Origin: an uncultured Alphaproteobacteria bacterium
GTDB lineage: Bacteria; Pseudomonadota; Alphaproteobacteria; HIMB59; GCA-002718135
DNA: 64,000 nucleotides
NCBI GenBank assembly: GCA_902625365.1
Contig: CACOAX010000001.1
Span: 40,310 to 104,309, forward strand
Direction: 5' to 3'
In this document: positions 56,156-64,000 of the stretch, piece after piece
Position numbering within the stretch: position 1 is the stretch's first letter
Layout: the number at the start of each line of letters is the position of its first letter
The notes under the pieces: model-generated
What the model was told of the DNA's origin: nothing
The model's input: only the letters and a program-made list of their open reading frames with translations
Databases searched by the model: none
Position numbers and translations under genes: made by a program

Positions 56156-56955
56156 AATAACAAATCATTCATATTGAAAAGACCTGTTTTCTTTTTAGAA
56201 ATAAAGATAGCTGCTTCGATGGCCCCATCTACAAAAATTGATCGATTATTAGCTTTATGAACTAGATCAACTCTATCGTTGCTACCAATAAAACTTACTA
56301 TATGTTCACCTGCAATTTCACCGCCTCTTGTAACAGAAAAGCCAATGTCACCTTTTTTTCTAGATGATAGTTTTTTTGTTCGATCTAAAACTTTTGATTT
56401 ATTTAATTTAGTTTTTCTTCCCTCAGCTGCATATTCACCGAGAGATAATGCAGTTCCGGAAGGAGCATCTTTTTTATGTTTATGATGAGTCTCAGCAATT
56501 TCAATATCATAATCAGTATCTTTTAGAGCTGAAGCTGTTTGTTTCACTAAATTAAATAGTAAGTTAACGCCCAAGCTCATGTTAGAAGACATGAGTATAG
56601 GTATTTTTTTAGAATAACTTTTTACTTTCTTTTTTTGTGCGTCTGTCATTCCTGTTGTGCCAATAACAACTGCTGTTTTGTTTGTAGAAGCAATATTTAA
56701 ATTATCTAATGTAGACTTAGGTGTTGTAAAATCAATTATAACATTTGAATCTTTGATTAACTGAGCTGCATTAGCTGTAACTAATTTTGTAGAGTTTATA
56801 CTTGAAACTTTGTTTAAAGGCTTGTTTATATCTTTATGTTTTTTGTGTTCAAATCCACCGACAAATTCTAAATTTTTATTTTGTAAAATTTGTTTCGATA
56901 TTTCCTGACCCATTCGGCCAAGACAACCTGCAACTGCTATTTTAATTTTTGCCAT
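56152..56955 (-). CDS. dapB: 4-hydroxy-tetrahydrodipicolinate reductase
   Basis: Lysine/diaminopimelate pathway enzyme of 267 aa. The nucleotide motif is VAGCLGRMGQEI, the catalytic His-Lys region is IAETHHKHKKDAPSGTAL, and GTTGMTDAQ lies in the Rossmann part. It reduces HTPA using NAD(P)H, feeding peptidoglycan and lysine synthesis. It lies 41 nt downstream of dnaJ on the same strand, an arrangement also common in alphaproteobacteria, and overlaps DUF2244 by 4 bp. Confidence 0.95.
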   Translation of the reverse strand: MAKIKIAVAGCLGRMGQEISKQILQNKNLEFVGGFEHKKHKDINKPLNKVSSINSTKLVTANAAQLIKDSNVIIDFTTPKSTLDNLNIASTNKTAVVIGTTGMTDAQKKKVKSYSKKIPILMSSNMSLGVNLLFNLVKQTASALKDTDYDIEIAETHHKHKKDAPSGTALSLGEYAAEGRKTKLNKSKVLDRTKKLSSRKKGDIGFSVTRGGEIAGEHIVSFIGSNDRVDLVHKANNRSIFVDGAIEAAIFISKKKTGLFNMNDLLF

Positions 56956-56996
56956 AAAAACTTCTTATACTTTGGTGATTGTAAGTTGAAAAGAAA

Positions 56997-58130
56997 TTAA
57001 GTTAAATCTTCCCAGACTTCTTTTAATTTTGAGAAAAAACCTTGTGATTTTGGACTGTGTTTTTTTGATGTTCCACCTTCATTTTCAAACTCTCTCAAAA
57101 TATCTTTTTGTTTACTATTTAGATTAACTGGTATTTCAACGTTTGCTTGCACATACATATCACCTCGTCTGCTTTGTCGAAGTATACTCATACCTTTGCC
57201 GCGTAGTCTAAATTGCGTTTCAGATTGAGTTCCTGCTGGAATGTTAAGCCTGGCTTTTTTTCCCTCTATAGTTGGTACTTCTATTTCACCACCTAAAATA
57301 GCAGTAGTGATTGAAATTGGTATTTCACAAAATAAATTTTCTTCTTCTCTTTCAAAGAGTTTGTCCTTTTGAACTTCAACAAAAATATATAGATCCCCAT
57401 TTCCTGCACCTCTTTCACCAGGTTCACCTTCACCGGCTATTCGAATTCTTGTACCTGTATCAACACCAGCAGGAATAGTAACAGAAATTGTTTTTTGCTT
57501 TTTTATATTTCCAGTTCCAGAACATTTAAGACATGGATTTTTAATACTGGAACCTTCTCCTCCACATGTTGGGCATGGTCTCTCAATAGAGAAGAAGCCT
57601 TGTTGAGATCGAACTTTTCCTGCACCACCACAAGTAGAGCAAGTACTTGGTCCAGATTTATCTGCACTTCCTGTTGCTGCACACGTATCACAACCAACAT
57701 ATGTTGGTATTCTTATTTGTGGTTTTTTACCTGTGAAAGCTTCCTGCAAAGAAACAGACATGTTGTAACGAAGATCACTTCCTCTTTGGGGACCTCTTCT
57801 TCTTGAAGATTGTCCACCAAACCCTCCGCCAAAAAATTCTTCAAAAATATCAGAAAAACCTCCTGCAAAATCACCAAAACCTTGGGCTCCGCCCATGCCG
57901 CCTTGTTTGAAAGCATCATGTCCATATTGATCGTAAGCTGATCTTTTCTCTGAGTCTTTTAGAATTTCGTAAGCAGCCGCAGCTTCTTTGAATTTTCTTT
58001 CAGCAGTTTTGTCATCCTTGTTACGATCAGGATGATATTTCATGGCCTGTTTTCTATAAGCCTTTTTTATTTCATCATCACTGGCATTTCGTTGAACACC
58101 TAGTATCTCATAGAAATCTTTATCAGCCAC
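56997..58130 (-). CDS. dnaJ: chaperone protein DnaJ
   Basis: Hsp40 co-chaperone of 377 aa. J domain with H33-P34-D35 (YHPDRNK), a Gly/Phe-rich linker ([16 protein letters not shown]), four zinc CxxCxGxG-type repeats ([36 protein letters not shown]), and the C-terminal substrate domains. The first zinc repeat is degenerate at its Gly. The start is GTG at 58130 with a strong AGGAGGAG site just upstream. It follows dnaK by 28 nt and is co-transcribed with it. Confidence 0.96.
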   Translation of the reverse strand: MADKDFYEILGVQRNASDDEIKKAYRKQAMKYHPDRNKDDKTAERKFKEAAAAYEILKDSEKRSAYDQYGHDAFKQGGMGGAQGFGDFAGGFSDIFEEFFGGGFGGQSSRRRGPQRGSDLRYNMSVSLQEAFTGKKPQIRIPTYVGCDTCAATGSADKSGPSTCSTCGGAGKVRSQQGFFSIERPCPTCGGEGSSIKNPCLKCSGTGNIKKQKTISVTIPAGVDTGTRIRIAGEGEPGERGAGNGDLYIFVEVQKDKLFEREEENLFCEIPISITTAILGGEIEVPTIEGKKARLNIPAGTQSETQFRLRGKGMSILRQSRRGDMYVQANVEIPVNLNSKQKDILREFENEGGTSKKHSPKSQGFFSKLKEVWEDLT

Positions 58131-58158
58131 ATCTCCTCCTTATAAAAGTAATGGAGCG

Positions 58159-60081
58159 TTAATCTTTTTTATCTTCGTCTACTTCTTCAAATTCAGCGTC
58201 TACAACCTTTTCATCTTTTGTATTATCAGCTGATGGTTCAGCACCAGATGGATCAGGTTGAGGTCCGGCACCTTGAGGGTTTTGTTTATAAATTGCTTCA
58301 CCCATTTTTAGAGATGACTGAACTAGTGCTTCAGTTTTAGATTTTATAGCTTCTAAATCCTCACCGTCTTTTACTTTCTTAAGCTCTTCAATATCCTCAG
58401 TGATCTTATTTCTATCAGCTTCTGGGATTTTATCTCCGTGCTCTTTTAAGTTCTTTTCAGTTTCATTAATTAAACTATCAGCATGGTTTCTGGTATCAAC
58501 AGCTTCTCTTTTCTTCTTATCAGCCTCAGCATTTTCTTCTGCCTCTTTGACCATTTTTTCAATCTCTTCATCAGATAATCCCCCAGAAGCTTGAATTTTA
58601 ATCTGTTGTTCTTTACCAGTTGATTTGTCTTTAGCCGAAACATTTACGATACCGTTTGCATCAATATCAAAAGTTACTTCAATTTGAGGCATTCCTCTTG
58701 CGGCAGGTGGAATGCCTACTAAGTCAAACTGACCTAATAATTTGTTATCAGCAGCCATCTCTCTTTCACCTTGAAACACTCTAATTGTTACTGCACTCTG
58801 ATTATCTTCAGCTGTAGAAAATACCTGGCTCTTCTTTGTTGGGATAGTTGTGTTTTTATCAATTAGTTTTGTGAATACACCGCCGAGTGTTTCAATACCA
58901 AGTGATAAAGGTGTAACATCAAGTAATAAAACATCTTTCACATCGCCTTGTAATACGCCTGCTTGAATAGCAGCACCAGATGCTACTACTTCATCTGGGT
59001 TAACACCTTTGTTAGGCTCTTTACCAAAGAAGTTTTTTACTATCTCTGTTACTTTAGGCATTCTTGTCATACCACCAACTAAAATAACATCATCGATTTC
59101 AGCAGCTTGTAAACCGGCATCTTTAAGTGCCATTTCGCAAGGTTTTAAACTTTGGTTTAAAAGTTCGCCTACGATAGCTTCAAGTTTGGCTCTCGATAAC
59201 TTAATCGTTAAATGTTTAGGGCCAGATTGATCAGCTGTTATGAATGGTAAGTTAACTTCTGTTTCAGTTGAACTTGATAATTCAATTTTTGCTTTCTCAG
59301 CAGACTCTTTCAAACGTTGAAGGGCAAGTTTATCTGAACGTAAATCAATACCATTATCTTTTTTGAATTCGTCAGCGAGATAATCAATGATTTTAAGATC
59401 AAAATCTTCACCACCAAGGTGCGTATCGCCATTGGTTGATTTAACTTCAAAAACACCGTCACCTATTTCTAAAATGGAAATATCAAATGTACCTCCACCA
59501 AGATCATAAACAGCAACAGTACCAGTTTTCTTTTTATCTAATCCATATGCTAACGCTGCAGCAGTAGGCTCGTTAATAATTCTTAAAACTTCTAGTCCAG
59601 CTATTTTTCCAGCATCTTTTGTTGCTTGTCTTTGAGCGTCATTAAAATATGCAGGAACTGTTATAACTGCTTGTGTAACAGTATCTCCTAAATAGGACTC
59701 TGCTGTCTCTTTCATTTTTTGTAAAATGAATGCACTAATTTGACTTGGACTATATTTATCTCCACGTGCTTCTACCCAAGCATCACCGTTATCACCTTTT
59801 ACGATTTTATAAGGTACTAATCCGCTGTCAGACTTAACAGCTTCGTCCTCAAATGTTCTTCCAATTAATCTTTTTATGGCAAATAAAGTATTTTCAGAAT
59901 TAGTTACAGCTTGTCTTTTAGCAGATTGTCCAACAAGTTTTTCTTTTGTGTCACTGAATGCTACCATTGACGGTGTTGTTCTTCCGCCTTCAGAGTTTTC
60001 AATTACTTTTGCTTCCTTACCGTCCATTACTGCAACGCAGGAGTTTGTAGTACCTAAATCAATACCAATTACTTTTGCCAT
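58159..60081 (-). CDS. dnaK: chaperone protein DnaK
   Basis: Hsp70 of 640 aa. ATPase domain starts [15 protein letters not shown] and contains [20 protein letters not shown] and [14 protein letters not shown]. The substrate domain follows the linker [19 protein letters not shown], and the lid ends in an acidic tail ([15 protein letters not shown]), typical of bacterial DnaK. It works with DnaJ and GrpE, both nearby. An RpoH promoter is visible 52 to 80 bp upstream. Confidence 0.98.
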   Translation of the reverse strand: MAKVIGIDLGTTNSCVAVMDGKEAKVIENSEGGRTTPSMVAFSDTKEKLVGQSAKRQAVTNSENTLFAIKRLIGRTFEDEAVKSDSGLVPYKIVKGDNGDAWVEARGDKYSPSQISAFILQKMKETAESYLGDTVTQAVITVPAYFNDAQRQATKDAGKIAGLEVLRIINEPTAAALAYGLDKKKTGTVAVYDLGGGTFDISILEIGDGVFEVKSTNGDTHLGGEDFDLKIIDYLADEFKKDNGIDLRSDKLALQRLKESAEKAKIELSSSTETEVNLPFITADQSGPKHLTIKLSRAKLEAIVGELLNQSLKPCEMALKDAGLQAAEIDDVILVGGMTRMPKVTEIVKNFFGKEPNKGVNPDEVVASGAAIQAGVLQGDVKDVLLLDVTPLSLGIETLGGVFTKLIDKNTTIPTKKSQVFSTAEDNQSAVTIRVFQGEREMAADNKLLGQFDLVGIPPAARGMPQIEVTFDIDANGIVNVSAKDKSTGKEQQIKIQASGGLSDEEIEKMVKEAEENAEADKKKREAVDTRNHADSLINETEKNLKEHGDKIPEADRNKITEDIEELKKVKDGEDLEAIKSKTEALVQSSLKMGEAIYKQNPQGAGPQPDPSGAEPSADNTKDEKVVDAEFEEVDEDKKD

Positions 60082-60132
60082 ATTTTATATCCTCTTTACT
60101 TAATTATTTACCAATCAACATTGGCTACATTA

Positions 60133-60161
60133 GATATGGGAAAAAAGTTTTAAAATACAAG
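60133..60161 (-). promoter_or_regulatory. RpoH (sigma-32) promoter of dnaK-dnaJ
   Basis: CTTGTA, a 15-bp spacer, then CCCATATC, read on the minus strand in the 143-bp grpE-dnaK gap. It matches the heat-shock consensus closely and has the same spacing as the hsp20 promoter in this window. No CIRCE (TTAGCACTC-N9-GAGTGCTAA) was seen here. Confidence 0.7.
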
Positions 60162-60224
60162 GATGTTCCCGATTTATATTAAAAAAATCAAGTAATTTAT
60201 GGCTTTTTATGACTTTTCTTTACT

Positions 60225-60878
60225 CTAATTTTCAGGATTATCTTCTTCTTTTTCTTCTGTAGGTTCTTCCGTTCTAGCGACTGGTTTTTTGGAAACACCA
60301 ACCATCGCTGCTCTGAGTAATCGGTCATGCATTGTATAGCCAGATTGGACTTCTTGTACTACTGTTCCTTCTTCAAAATCATTATTTTCAACTTCCATCA
60401 TTGCTTGATGAAAATTATGATCAAATTTTTGATTTAAAGTTTCAATTTTTTTGACTCCGTGTTTTTCAAGAGTACTTTTGTATTCTTTAAGCACCATTTT
60501 TAAACCATCGATAAGATTTTTTATACTTTCTGGATGATTTTCATCTTCTGGTAAAGCATCTAGCGCTCTTTCTAAATTATCTCCTGGCGATAGAATATCT
60601 CTTGCTAGATTAATACTACCAAATTTTATCGTTTCAACTTTTTCTCGTTCAAATCTTTTTCTAAGATTCTCCATTTCAGCCAGTAATCGAATTTTTTCTT
60701 CTTTCAGTGTTTCAATTTCCTTTTCTAAACTATCTTCTTCTGTATTTTCATCTTCACTTGTCTTTTCTGTATCTGTGTTTTCTTGAGCGTCATTATTATC
60801 TTCTTCGTTTTCAATATTCTCAGAATCAGGTTCTTTAATTTCTTCTTGTTGGTTATCTTCTTCTTTTTTCTCAACCAT
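60225..60878 (-). CDS. grpE: nucleotide exchange factor GrpE
   Basis: DnaK co-chaperone of 217 aa. The first 55 residues are highly acidic and disordered-looking. A long helix (LEKEIETLKEEKIRLLAEMENLRKR) leads to the conserved beta domain with LDGLKMVLKEY-type sequence, FDHNFHQAMMEVEN, and GTVVQEVQSGYTMHDRLLRAAMV. It releases ADP from DnaK. It shares one base with the hrcA stop and so is expressed with the repressor. Confidence 0.95.
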   Translation of the reverse strand: MVEKKEEDNQQEEIKEPDSENIENEEDNNDAQENTDTEKTSEDENTEEDSLEKEIETLKEEKIRLLAEMENLRKRFEREKVETIKFGSINLARDILSPGDNLERALDALPEDENHPESIKNLIDGLKMVLKEYKSTLEKHGVKKIETLNQKFDHNFHQAMMEVENNDFEEGTVVQEVQSGYTMHDRLLRAAMVGVSKKPVARTEEPTEEKEEDNPEN

Positions 60879-61924
60879 TAATCAATTACCTTTCCAATAA
60901 TTTTTGATGTATAATCAACAAGAGGAACGATTTTGGAGTAGTTTAGTCTTGTTGGCCCAACCACACCTATAGCTCCTATAATTTCTTGATCATTATTTTT
61001 ATATGGGGCCATTACCATAGAAAGACCAGAGTGTTTAAACAAAAAATTTTTAGATCCAATAAAAATTTGAACCCCTTTTGCTTTTCCTGCAGTTTCTAAT
61101 ATGTCTACAAAACTAGATTTTTTCTCAATTTCATCAAAAAGATTTCTTATTTGATCTAAGTCTTTTGATACTATTTCATCTTTCAGTAAATTTGATTGAC
61201 CATGCAAAAAAATATAAGGATTTTTACTATTGGGTTGAGTTTCAATGATACCTTTTTGAATTAATTTTGAAGAAATTAATTCTAGCTCATTTTGTGAATT
61301 TCTTATTTCTGTTTGTATTAATCTTTTAATTTGCAAAATATTTCTATTGGTAAACTTTGATGTAAGATAATTGGAGGCCTGTATAAGTAACGAGCTATTA
61401 TATTTTCCATTATCTTCAATTATGCGATTTTCCACTTCTCCATTCTCATAAGCAAGAATAAGCATCAATTGACTACTATTTAATCTAATAAACTCAACGT
61501 GTTTTATGTTTTTTTGAAATTTTGGTGCAATAACTATTCCTGCATAACTTGATAATCCTGAAATTGCCTTGGAAGCAACATCAAGCACCTCTTCATAAGA
61601 TTTTCCCTTTGTTAAACACTGTTGTTTAATATTTTCTTTATCTGTTTTTGAAATTCTTCCAAACTCTAAAAGTCCGTCTACAAAAAACCTCATACCCTTT
61701 TCAGTGGGCATTCTGCCTGCTGATCTGTGAGGTGCGTATAAAAGTCCTTCTTTTTGTAAATTTGATAAAATAGATCTAATTGATGCTGACGAAAGATTTA
61801 AGCCTCCCATCTTCATAATTGTTTCTGATCCTGCTGGAGAACCAGTTTTAAGATATGACTCAACTAATTTTTTGAAAATTAATTTCGATCTATCATTAAT
61901 TTGAGCATATAGATTATCAGACAT
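60878..61924 (-). CDS. hrcA: heat-inducible transcription repressor HrcA
   Basis: Repressor of 348 aa. The N-terminal winged helix has LTxGSPAGSET-like sequence (YLKTGSPAGSETIMK) and LSSASIRSILSNLQKEGLL; a C-terminal GAF-like domain ends IVPLVDYTSKII. HrcA binds CIRCE and represses groESL in related bacteria; none is in this window, so its target is elsewhere. It diverges from rph over 47 bp and is coupled to grpE. Confidence 0.94.
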   Translation of the reverse strand: MSDNLYAQINDRSKLIFKKLVESYLKTGSPAGSETIMKMGGLNLSSASIRSILSNLQKEGLLYAPHRSAGRMPTEKGMRFFVDGLLEFGRISKTDKENIKQQCLTKGKSYEEVLDVASKAISGLSSYAGIVIAPKFQKNIKHVEFIRLNSSQLMLILAYENGEVENRIIEDNGKYNSSLLIQASNYLTSKFTNRNILQIKRLIQTEIRNSQNELELISSKLIQKGIIETQPNSKNPYIFLHGQSNLLKDEIVSKDLDQIRNLFDEIEKKSSFVDILETAGKAKGVQIFIGSKNFLFKHSGLSMVMAPYKNNDQEIIGAIGVVGPTRLNYSKIVPLVDYTSKIIGKVID

Positions 61925-61971
61925 AAGAATTTTATTTAAAAATTATTTTTATCTACTATTATTAAATTTAT

Positions 61972-62682
61972 ATGAGAAAAGATAGATCCTTCAATCAAAT
62001 GCGTGAAATTTCATTTGAGAAAAACGTCAATATTCATGCAGATGGTTCATGTTTGGTAAAATTTGGAAACACACATGTCCTTTGCCTTGCAACAATTGAT
62101 GAAAAAACTCCTCACTGGTTAAAGAATACTGGTAAAGGTTGGGTTACAGCAGAATACGGCATGCTGCCAAGGTCTACAAATACAAGAATGGATAGAGAGG
62201 CAGCAAAAGGAAAACAATCAGGTAGAACACAAGAAATACAAAGGTTGATTGGGCGTAGCTTAAGATCAATTGTAGATCTTTCAAATCTTGGAGAACGTCA
62301 AATAAAAATAGACTGTGATGTAATTCAAGCAGATGGTGGGACAAGAACTGCTTCTATCAGTGGCGGTTTTGTTTCTTTATTTCTGGCAATAGAAAAGTTG
62401 AAGAATAATTATAATCTTCAAAAACCAATTATAAAAAACTTTATAGGAGCAGTATCAACTGGAATAGTTGAAAATAAAGCATTATTAGATCTAGATTATA
62501 ATGAAGACTCCGAGGCTCAAGTAGATGCAAATTTTGTAATTTGTGGTTCAGATGAAATATCTGAAATACAAGTTACTGGGGAGGAATTTTTTTTCAATGA
62601 TGCTCAGTTTACAGAAATGTTTTCACTAGCAAAAATTGGAGTTAAAGAAATAATTTCTAAACAAAAAGAGGCTTTGAAATAA
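61972..62682 (+). CDS. rph: ribonuclease PH
   Basis: Phosphorolytic 3'-5' exoribonuclease of 236 aa that trims tRNA 3' ends. Typical sequence: RKDRSFNQMREISFEKNV at the start, TAEYGMLPRSTNTRMDREA, GRTQEIQRLIGRSLRSIVDL and DCDVIQADGGTRTASISG. The hexamer and phosphate-binding residues appear complete. The order hrcA, rph, rdgB is common in alphaproteobacteria. It is followed by rdgB after 1 nt. Confidence 0.97.
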   Translation: MRKDRSFNQMREISFEKNVNIHADGSCLVKFGNTHVLCLATIDEKTPHWLKNTGKGWVTAEYGMLPRSTNTRMDREAAKGKQSGRTQEIQRLIGRSLRSIVDLSNLGERQIKIDCDVIQADGGTRTASISGGFVSLFLAIEKLKNNYNLQKPIIKNFIGAVSTGIVENKALLDLDYNEDSEAQVDANFVICGSDEISEIQVTGEEFFFNDAQFTEMFSLAKIGVKEIISKQKEALK

Positions 62683-62683
62683 A

Positions 62684-63265
62684 TTGAGGCAATTATTATT
62701 TTTTTCAAATAATAAAAATAAAATAATTGAAATTAAAAAAATCTTTGACAAATTTAATCTAGAACTTCTTTCATTAAATGATCTAAAGATAAGTGAAGAG
62801 CCAGAAGAAAGTGGGCAAACTTTCGAAGAAAATGCAAAAATTAAATCAGACTATGGATTTAATAAAACTGGCATTCCTTGTTTTGCTGATGACTCAGGAA
62901 TATGCATTGAAAGCTTAAATTGGAAACCAGGCGTTCTTTCAAAAAGATTTTTAAATAGTTTCAAAAGTAATGAGGCTTGTTTTGAAAGTATTATTAAAAG
63001 TGTTAAAATGAAAAGTAAACAAAATGCTTACTTTAAAACTTCTATCAGCTTAACAGTTAAAGATAATCAAAGCGTAATTTTTAATGGCAAAATTGATGGA
63101 AAAATTTCTGAACAAGCTAAGGGCAGATTTGGATTTGGTTATGATCCAATTTTTATTTCTAAAAATTATAATAAAACATTGGCTGAATTACCCACAAAAG
63201 AAAAAAATGAAATTAGTCATAGATCTATAGCTGTAACAAAATTAATTAACTTTTTATCTAATTAA
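62684..63265 (+). CDS. rdgB: XTP/dITP diphosphatase (RdgB/HAM1)
   Basis: House-cleaning pyrophosphatase of 193 aa removing non-canonical purine nucleotides. Motifs: FFSNNKNKIIEIKKIF (substrate loop), FADDSGICIE with the metal-binding acidic pair, KGRFGFGYDPIF and EISHRSIAV. The start is TTG at 62684, 1 nt after the rph stop, and no in-frame ATG occurs before the conserved SNNKNK. It overlaps the convergent neighbour by 8 bp. Confidence 0.94.
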   Translation: MRQLLFFSNNKNKIIEIKKIFDKFNLELLSLNDLKISEEPEESGQTFEENAKIKSDYGFNKTGIPCFADDSGICIESLNWKPGVLSKRFLNSFKSNEACFESIIKSVKMKSKQNAYFKTSISLTVKDNQSVIFNGKIDGKISEQAKGRFGFGYDPIFISKNYNKTLAELPTKEKNEISHRSIAVTKLINFLSN

Positions 63266-64000
63266 TGACAACAGAATATCCATTGTTTATTTTTAATATG
63301 TTAAGATCTCTTTCAATCAAATTATCTTTAAAGTAAAAGTTTCCATCAATACCATCAAATTTTTTATTCGGATTGTTTAATAATTTGACTACATCACCAA
63401 GTTTATATTCCTTTGTATAGATGAAATTAATTAAACCTATTAAGTCATAAGGCAATGTTGAGATTCTCAAAAACTCATCATCATATATCTCCATATAATT
63501 ATTAATTATATCTATTCTGCTTGTTTCAGGAACACCGGGAAATATGGCTCCTTGTAAAGAAGGTTCAAAGAAAAACGTTTTATCATCTACTACTCCAGTT
63601 CCCATAAACTGTACAATATTGGGGTCTATGTCATAGTAAGGGAGAAGAGGTGCAACCTGTAATAAATTCAAACCATAATCAGCAATCAATATGTGTGTAA
63701 AATCGTAGTCACTTGTAGTTTTAAATTTTTCCAATTTTTTTAATCTTTTTTTTGATTTTTCATCTTTTTTAGAAGATAGAATTTGTTTTTGTCTACTCAA
63801 TTCATATTTTCTCAATTCATATTTTCCCAACTCTTTTATTGATTCTCTTACATTTGATAGTTCGTCTTTATATGAAGATCTGTTGACTAATATTGCTGAG
63901 CTTTCAAAAACAATGTCATCGATAAGACTGTTTATTAAATATCCATATTCATTTTCAGGATAAAGTAGCGCAACTTTTGCATCATCTTTTAAATATAACA
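63258..64000 (-). CDS. periplasmic-binding-fold protein, penicillin-binding protein activator-like (partial, 5' end outside window)
   Basis: C-terminal part of at least 247 residues; the frame stays open to the window end, so an internal start near 63830 is not real. The upstream part reads VALLYPENEYGYLINSL, a type I periplasmic-binding fold strand-helix, followed by a basic helical segment (about 40 residues, KYELRKYELSRQK) and HILIADYGLNLLQVAPLLPYYDIDP. This resembles alphaproteobacterial PBP activators (LpoA/YraM-like, COG3107), lipoproteins that stimulate peptidoglycan synthases. Assignment is moderate, as the signal peptide is out of view. Confidence 0.65.
   Translation of the reverse strand, partial: LYLKDDAKVALLYPENEYGYLINSLIDDIVFESSAILVNRSSYKDELSNVRESIKELGKYELRKYELSRQKQILSSKKDEKSKKRLKKLEKFKTTSDYDFTHILIADYGLNLLQVAPLLPYYDIDPNIVQFMGTGVVDDKTFFFEPSLQGAIFPGVPETSRIDIINNYMEIYDDEFLRISTLPYDLIGLINFIYTKEYKLGDVVKLLNNPNKKFDGIDGNFYFKDNLIERDLNILKINNGYSVVIN

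Noticed and set aside
63258-63830. 190-aa self-contained protein starting at 63830
   Set aside because: The same frame continues without a stop to base 64000 with periplasmic-binding-fold sequence, so the gene is longer and partial.

Overview
The window comes from an AT-rich, densely packed alphaproteobacterial chromosome, most likely a streamlined marine oligotroph. I infer this from the low GC, the very short or negative gene spacing, and typical alphaproteobacterial families: a TIGR02300/FYDLN zinc-knuckle protein, a DUF2244 membrane protein, MsrPQ, a Mg-type HemB, an hrcA-grpE pair and Irr-type (ICE) palindromes. It is comparable to HIMB59, AEGEAN-169 or SAR116-like lineages, but the exact lineage cannot be fixed from the sequence alone. 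I found no rRNA, tRNA, CRISPR, IS element, integrase or prophage gene. Coding density is extreme. Of nine convergent gene junctions, seven overlap, one leaves 2 nt, and only one (after katG) has room for an intrinsic terminator.

Layout. 1-2228: a sugar-type ABC transporter (partial permease and solute-binding protein). 2418-3215: a metallophosphoesterase. 3218-8184: a phosphonate catabolic operon with phosphonoacetate hydrolase PhnA, phosphonoacetaldehyde dehydrogenase PhnY, a phosphonate-type iron alcohol dehydrogenase and an uncharacterised methyltransferase-like protein. 8468-12634: a DMT transporter, two small zinc proteins, an MFS carrier, and MsrQ/MsrP for periplasmic methionine-sulfoxide repair. 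12721-18296: a YejA-like binding protein, a second DMT transporter, adenosine kinase, adenosine deaminase and an M48 protease. 18318-24430: Fe(III) transport (FbpC on one strand, FbpB and FbpA on the other) with a fatty acid hydroxylase family protein and a DUF4856/imelysin-like protein. That last gene has a 414-bp leader with two ICE-like palindromes and a foldable RNA element. 24845-26625: HupE, a Trp-rich membrane-anchored protein and Hsp20 with an RpoH promoter. 26723-32524: O-methyltransferase, thymidine phosphorylase, purine nucleoside phosphorylase, cytidine deaminase and a DUF1501/DUF1800 pair.

32577-37318 is noticeably more AT- and Lys-rich. It holds a divergent TrpF-like protein facing a complete overlapping pabB-pabA-pabC-folP-folB-folK operon. 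37347-43551 is a housekeeping run (DUF2141, cysS, thrS, hemB, hisI, ribA, DUF985 cupin). It is followed by katG, an NTF2-like protein, a nucleoside BMP-type ABC transporter (46172-50804), upp, a lipoprotein, pyruvate carboxylase, DUF2244, dapB, dnaJ, dnaK, grpE, hrcA, rph, rdgB and a partial periplasmic protein resembling penicillin-binding-protein activators.

How it fits together. The accessory content suggests scavenging. Nucleosides are imported by the BMP system and broken down or salvaged by Add, adenosine kinase, PNP, DeoA, Cdd and Upp. Phosphonates are oxidised to phosphonoacetate and cleaved to acetate and phosphate. Ferric iron is taken up under a probable Irr-type switch. Heat-shock genes carry recognisable RpoH promoters. 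The most interesting leads are the phosphonate operon with its unexplained methyltransferase-like partner, the iron operon leader, the degenerate TrpF homologue beside the folate operon, and the systematic convergent gene overlaps.
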